Below, one piece after another: positions 12,008 through 14,734 of a stretch of 14,734 bases of DNA. The position numbers and the translations under genes are program-made. The stretch is taken from positions 1-14,734 of the forward strand of contig JAAZOW010000318.1 of the NCBI GenBank assembly GCA_012797575.1. Direction: 5' to 3'. Every line of letters starts with the position of its first letter. The stretch's first letter is position 1. The DNA comes from Methanomicrobiales archaeon (GTDB lineage Archaea > Halobacteriota > Methanomicrobia > Methanomicrobiales > Methanoculleaceae). The notes beneath the pieces were generated by a model. It was given only the letters and a program-made list of their open reading frames with translations, searched no databases and had not been told where the DNA came from.

Positions 12008-14734
12008 TCACCCGATCCGGGCGCAGCCCCCTGGCACCAGGATCTCGAACCGGGCCCCCTCGCCCGGTACCCCAGTCTCGCGGATGGAGATACCGGTGAT
12101 CGAGAGGATCTCTCGTACCAGGAAGAGCCCAAGCCCCGTATGGCTCCCAACCCCTCGGTCGAAGATCCGGTTCTTGATCGCGTATGGGATGCCTACGCCA
12201 TCGTCTTCCCAGACGATCTGGGTCCCCCCGCCGTCTTCTGGAACGGCTGTGACCCGGATCTCGGTCACGGTCCTCCCGTGCCGTATGGCATTCTCAAGGA
12301 GGTTGTAGAAGACGGATGAGAGGAGTGGATCGGCGTAGATAGTGGTTCCGCCGAGATCGGTGACGACCCGGATCCCGGTTGGCCTGAGCGCCCGGGCGGC
12401 CAGGGTGACCAGGGGCTCGATGGCGAACCACCGGGGAGAGCGGGCACCGAGATCCTGGTAATCGCGGGTGAACTCGATCTGTGACTGTATGATCTCGGCG
12501 GCGGCCTGCAGCCTCTCAAGGGTTGTGACAATATCCTGATCGAGCGACTGGTCCTGGAGGAGGGCGATATGCCCGAGCAGCACGGTCACCTGGTTTAATA
12601 TATCGTGCCGCACGATGCTGTTCATCAGACTGAGTTTCCTGTTAGCCTCGATGAGCGCTGCTTCGGTCTGCTTCCAGGCATCGATGTTATGGATGGCATA
12701 CTCGACCGCAACCAGATCCCCGTCATCCCCATAGACTGGTATCGTGCAGACCTCAAGCCAGGTGTAGCGCTGATCCTTCCTGAGCGCCCTGAAGGTGTAC
12801 AGCCGGTCGACATCCGGTTCCTGTAGCATGACCTGGAAGATCGCCTGGTCCTCCGGGTGGATCGACTGCTCGATGAGGCCGGGGTTGCCCACGCACTCCC
12901 TGCGCGTATACCCGGTCAGGCGCCTCCAGGAAGGACTGATGTACTCTATCGCTGATGAGACCGCGTTTACTCGGATGTAGCAGTCGTGCGCCCGCTCCAC
13001 AAGCGTCCTGAACCGCTCCTCGCTCTTCCGAAGCTGGTTATGCGCATGGATCCGGGCAAGAAGTGTGCCGGCCAGGTTACCGACGACCATGAGCAGGGTG
13101 ACGTCATCCTTCGACCAGTTCTTCTCCCTCACGGTGGTCTCAAATCCCATGAGCCCCATGACCTCACCGGCGATCGCAACCGGCACCAGGATGATCGATA
13201 CGACCCCGTATTCCTCGAGGAACTCACGTTCCGCTACGGCCTCTGGCGGTAGGTCGGCCAGGGTGGGGATGCAGATCGCCCTGCCGGCCGTAATCTGCGC
13301 CATCCCCCAGGGGAGCGAGTTGATCTGGATCCCTTGCAGGAGTGCAGTCTGCGACTCGATCTCCTCCGCGCACCACTCGTGGGTGTTATCAGCGGTGGTG
13401 CGGTCGCTGCTGAAGCGGAAGATGTAACTCCGATCAACGCCCAGAAACGACCCGAGTGTCTGAATCATCTCGTTCAGGGCGCTATCCAGGTTATCGGGAT
13501 CGAGGGCTACGAACCGTGCTGAGATAGAGCTCACCACCCGCACAAGGTCTATTCGGTGCTGGATCTGTGCCTCCATCATCCTCTGTTCTGTTACATCGCG
13601 GAGCGACTCGATGGCGCCTGAGAGCATCCCCCGTGCATCGCAGAGTGCTGACGCCTTCCCCCAGAGGTAGGTCTCATCCCTGCCACTGGGTGAGGGGATG
13701 CGGATCCTCCGGGTGGTGCTCTCCCCCCCGCTGGAGAGAACACTCTCTGCAAGCAGTGGAGAAGGGAACCCCTGAACCTTTCCCGAGATTGTCTCGGCCC
13801 CTGACCCGATGATCTGGTTTTTTGTGATCCCGGTCACCTCTTCCATCGCCCGGTTCCAGATCGTCACCGTCCCCTCCCGGTCGAGCACAAACGTCGGGTC
13901 GGGGAGAAAGTCGATGATTCCCTGGAGGGTTGCCTGATGATCCTCCATCCAGTGACACTGCGCAGCAAGCGCTTCCTGGCTTTCCCGTGTCTTCTTAAGC
14001 GCGGCGGTCATCTGCTCGTGCGCTGCATGCAGCTCCTTCTCGAACTGCTTCCGGTCGGATACGTCGATCATCGATGCGACTGAACGATCCGTCCCCGGGA
14101 TGACTCCGACAGTCATATGCACGTCTTTTAGTGAACCGTGCCGGTCTACCAGTTGAAACTCGTAGGTGCGCGGTGCTGAGTCCCGGTCCATCCGCCGAAC
14201 CCGGTGGTAGCCGGAGAGGCGCTCCCGGTCCTCTCTGGCGACAAGAGCCGTCAGGGGCATCTTCCCCATAACCTCCTCCCGGCGGTAACCGGTGAGATCT
14301 GTAAATCCACTGTTCACAAGGGAGATCGTCATATCGCCCTCGATGATGAAGGTAGCAGCCCCTGTGTGTTCAAAGGTGCTCTGGTAGATCGCTTCCGCCT
14401 GCCGCCGCCCAACCGCCTGGAGGATCATGTTCCGGAGCTCGGCGAACTGAGCGGGAGGATCGCCGCTCTTCTGCAGGTAGAAGTCAGCGCCGCAGTTGAG
14501 CGCATCGATGACGACATCCTTACGGCTACGGTCGGAGAAGATGATGAATGGTATCGTCATACCCCGGCGGCGAATCTCTTTTAAAAGCAAGATACCGTCC
14601 ATCTCCGCCATCTCATAGTCAGAGACGATGGCGTCGTACCGGATCTTTGTGATCATATCAAGCCCCTGTACCGGTGACGTCGTCGCCTCAACCTGCATAT
14701 CCCCAAATCGCGTGAGCCAGGTCCTGGTTAGCTC
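12008..14734 (-). CDS. Multidomain sensor histidine kinase, N-terminus cut by window edge
   Basis: A cytosolic two-component sensor kinase. The frame stays open to the right edge, reading ELTRTWLTRFGD before the first internal Met at 14698, so the true start lies outside; 908 residues are visible (numbered from the edge). They comprise a receiver domain (1-105) with phospho-acceptor Asp39 in SDYEMAEMDG and Lys89 in LQKSG; PAS 1 (about 115-230); a helical linker; PAS 2 (about 270-385); GAF (about 395-560, WGMAQITAGRAICIP); PAS 3 (about 570-690); a dimerisation helix with the likely phospho-His710 in VRHDILNQ; and a HATPase_c domain (about 770-905) with LLENAIRHG (Asn815), DDGVGIP and GLGLFLVRE. 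No membrane segment is visible, so it senses internal signals or is driven through its receiver. It converges on the ABC-NEW3 operon with a 52-bp gap. The receiver's missing end should hold the acidic pair. Confidence 0.92.
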   Translation of the reverse strand, partial: ELTRTWLTRFGDMQVEATTSPVQGLDMITKIRYDAIVSDYEMAEMDGILLLKEIRRRGMTIPFIIFSDRSRKDVVIDALNCGADFYLQKSGDPPAQFAELRNMILQAVGRRQAEAIYQSTFEHTGAATFIIEGDMTISLVNSGFTDLTGYRREEVMGKMPLTALVAREDRERLSGYHRVRRMDRDSAPRTYEFQLVDRHGSLKDVHMTVGVIPGTDRSVASMIDVSDRKQFEKELHAAHEQMTAALKKTRESQEALAAQCHWMEDHQATLQGIIDFLPDPTFVLDREGTVTIWNRAMEEVTGITKNQIIGSGAETISGKVQGFPSPLLAESVLSSGGESTTRRIRIPSPSGRDETYLWGKASALCDARGMLSGAIESLRDVTEQRMMEAQIQHRIDLVRVVSSISARFVALDPDNLDSALNEMIQTLGSFLGVDRSYIFRFSSDRTTADNTHEWCAEEIESQTALLQGIQINSLPWGMAQITAGRAICIPTLADLPPEAVAEREFLEEYGVVSIILVPVAIAGEVMGLMGFETTVREKNWSKDDVTLLMVVGNLAGTLLARIHAHNQLRKSEERFRTLVERAHDCYIRVNAVSSAIEYISPSWRRLTGYTRRECVGNPGLIEQSIHPEDQAIFQVMLQEPDVDRLYTFRALRKDQRYTWLEVCTIPVYGDDGDLVAVEYAIHNIDAWKQTEAALIEANRKLSLMNSIVRHDILNQVTVLLGHIALLQDQSLDQDIVTTLERLQAAAEIIQSQIEFTRDYQDLGARSPRWFAIEPLVTLAARALRPTGIRVVTDLGGTTIYADPLLSSVFYNLLENAIRHGRTVTEIRVTAVPEDGGGTQIVWEDDGVGIPYAIKNRIFDRGVGSHTGLGLFLVREILSITGISIRETGVPGEGARFEILVPGGCARIG

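Overview
The window reads as chromosomal DNA of a GC-rich methanogenic euryarchaeon, most likely a Methanomicrobiales member close to Methanoculleus. This is inference from protein flavour and content: nickel-hydrogenase maturation genes, an archaeal-type dihydroorotase, a NEW3-domain surface protein beside an ABC-2 transporter, a large multi-PAS sensor kinase, and TATA-like promoters combined with strong GGAGGTGAT-type Shine-Dalgarno sites. No rRNA, convincing tRNA, CRISPR array, transposase or phage gene is visible.

Layout. Positions 1-428 are a gene-free, relatively AT-rich stretch. From 429 to 5542 all genes lie on the minus strand. In transcription order they are a tandem-domain rhodanese (4577-5542); a tightly coupled hydrogenase maturation group hypC-hypA-hypE (2760-4320); a GNAT acetyltransferase (2245-2715); dihydroorotase pyrC (951-2213); and a DUF167/YggU protein (429-755). 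The rhodanese is divergent from a plus-strand CPA2/KefB-like cation:proton antiporter with a cytoplasmic RCK/TrkA module (5813-7807). The space between those two holds a striking nested palindrome (12-bp arms around a 12-bp perfect palindrome), probably an operator. A 728-bp stretch without a convincing gene follows.

From 8536 to 11955 lies a three-gene plus-strand operon with overlapping or abutting genes: an ABC-2 type ATPase, its permease, and a secreted, C-terminally anchored protein with NEW3-like beta domains and a carboxypeptidase-regulatory-like domain. It looks like a dedicated transporter-surface protein unit of unknown substrate and is the best candidate here for an undescribed system. 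Converging on it from the minus strand is a multidomain histidine kinase (REC-PAS-PAS-GAF-PAS-HisKA-HATPase). Its reading frame stays open to the right edge, so its N-terminus lies outside the window.

Functional reading. HypC, HypA and HypE supply parts of the [NiFe]-hydrogenase assembly line; HypB, HypD and HypF must be encoded elsewhere. PyrC serves pyrimidine synthesis and appears to carry Glu in place of the usual carboxylated metal-bridging Lys. The rhodanese and antiporter may share regulation through the palindrome. The remaining links between neighbours are not established by sequence alone.
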